NCBI RefSeq assembly: GCF_964204645.1
Contig: NC_134036.1
Location: 10,526,704-10,590,703 of the forward strand
DNA from: Tubulanus polymorphus
Taxonomy: Eukaryota; Nemertea; Palaeonemertea; Tubulaniformes; Tubulanidae
DNA length: 64,000 nt
Reading direction: 5' to 3'
How positions within the stretch are numbered: the stretch's first letter is position 1; each line of letters opens with the position of its first letter. Below the pieces are notes generated by a model. That model saw only the letters and a program-made list of their open reading frames with translations. It was not told where the DNA came from and searched no databases. The translations under genes were made by a program, and so were the position numbers. Of the stretch, positions 63,971 through 64,000 are shown one piece after another.

Positions 63971-64000
63971 ATAGTTTCGACTGTACTTTCTCTTTCTATC

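Overview
The window is nuclear DNA of a multicellular animal, most likely a marine invertebrate. The signs are spliced exons with consensus GT/AG sites, a CR1/L2-type LINE tail, PIF/Harbinger, Crypton-like tyrosine recombinase (YR) and EnSpm-like transposon genes, MITEs and many tandem repeats. There is no bacterial organisation. The species cannot be named from the sequence. Almost everything recognisable is mobile DNA in various states of decay.

Layout. 0-3.4 kb: GC-richer, tandemly duplicated remains of a YR element. 3.4-7.1 kb: a small MITE and decayed exons of an OB-fold-like gene. 7.1-9.4 kb (minus): a broken copy of an uncharacterised transposon-associated gene with hairpin modules at its 3' end. 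10.3-11.2 kb: a ~175-bp tandem repeat. 12.3-13.0 kb: repeats with a tRNA-like B box. 13.2-19.5 kb (minus): a YR gene split in two by a 4.3-kb PIF/Harbinger transposon (14,363-18,665). 19.55-20.15 kb: a 5'-truncated LINE.

The centrepiece is a complete 20,006-bp Polinton/Maverick-class virus-like element (20,765-40,770). It is bounded by a 6-bp target duplication (TAAACT) and 579-bp terminal inverted repeats (TIRs) that start with AG. A rightward block encodes protein-primed DNA polymerase B (with an embedded endonuclease-VII-like domain and zinc fingers), an OB-like protein, a penton-like protein, several small membrane proteins, a coiled-coil protein, the major capsid protein and a zinc-finger protein. 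A leftward block encodes an HNH nuclease, two membrane proteins, a retroviral-type integrase with chromodomain and a packaging ATPase. The blocks converge on a large inverted repeat. Nearly every start codon is fused to a T-rich/TAAAT(A)AATG motif. Polymerase, capsid, integrase and one membrane gene each carry a stop or frameshift, and a 1,278-bp tandem duplication has made a zinc-finger/capsid chimera. The TIRs are almost identical, and the right one contains the first 89 bp of the polymerase gene joined in frame to an HNH tail.

40.8-44 kb: exons of small unrecognised genes, including two zinc-binding ones. 45.6-51 kb: exon-like tandem repeats, a second copy of the 7-9 kb gene family with only two in-frame stops, and a seven-unit array of the same hairpin module. 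51-52.2 kb: another tandem array with a MITE inside it. 53.8-56.0 kb: a truncated second Polinton copy (capsid, zinc-finger gene, ATPase tail). 57.5-57.9 kb: two exons of an unknown gene. 58.7-61.1 kb: an in-phase five-exon DUF4806-like gene. 62.0-64 kb: an EnSpm-like transposase with one internal stop, running off the window.
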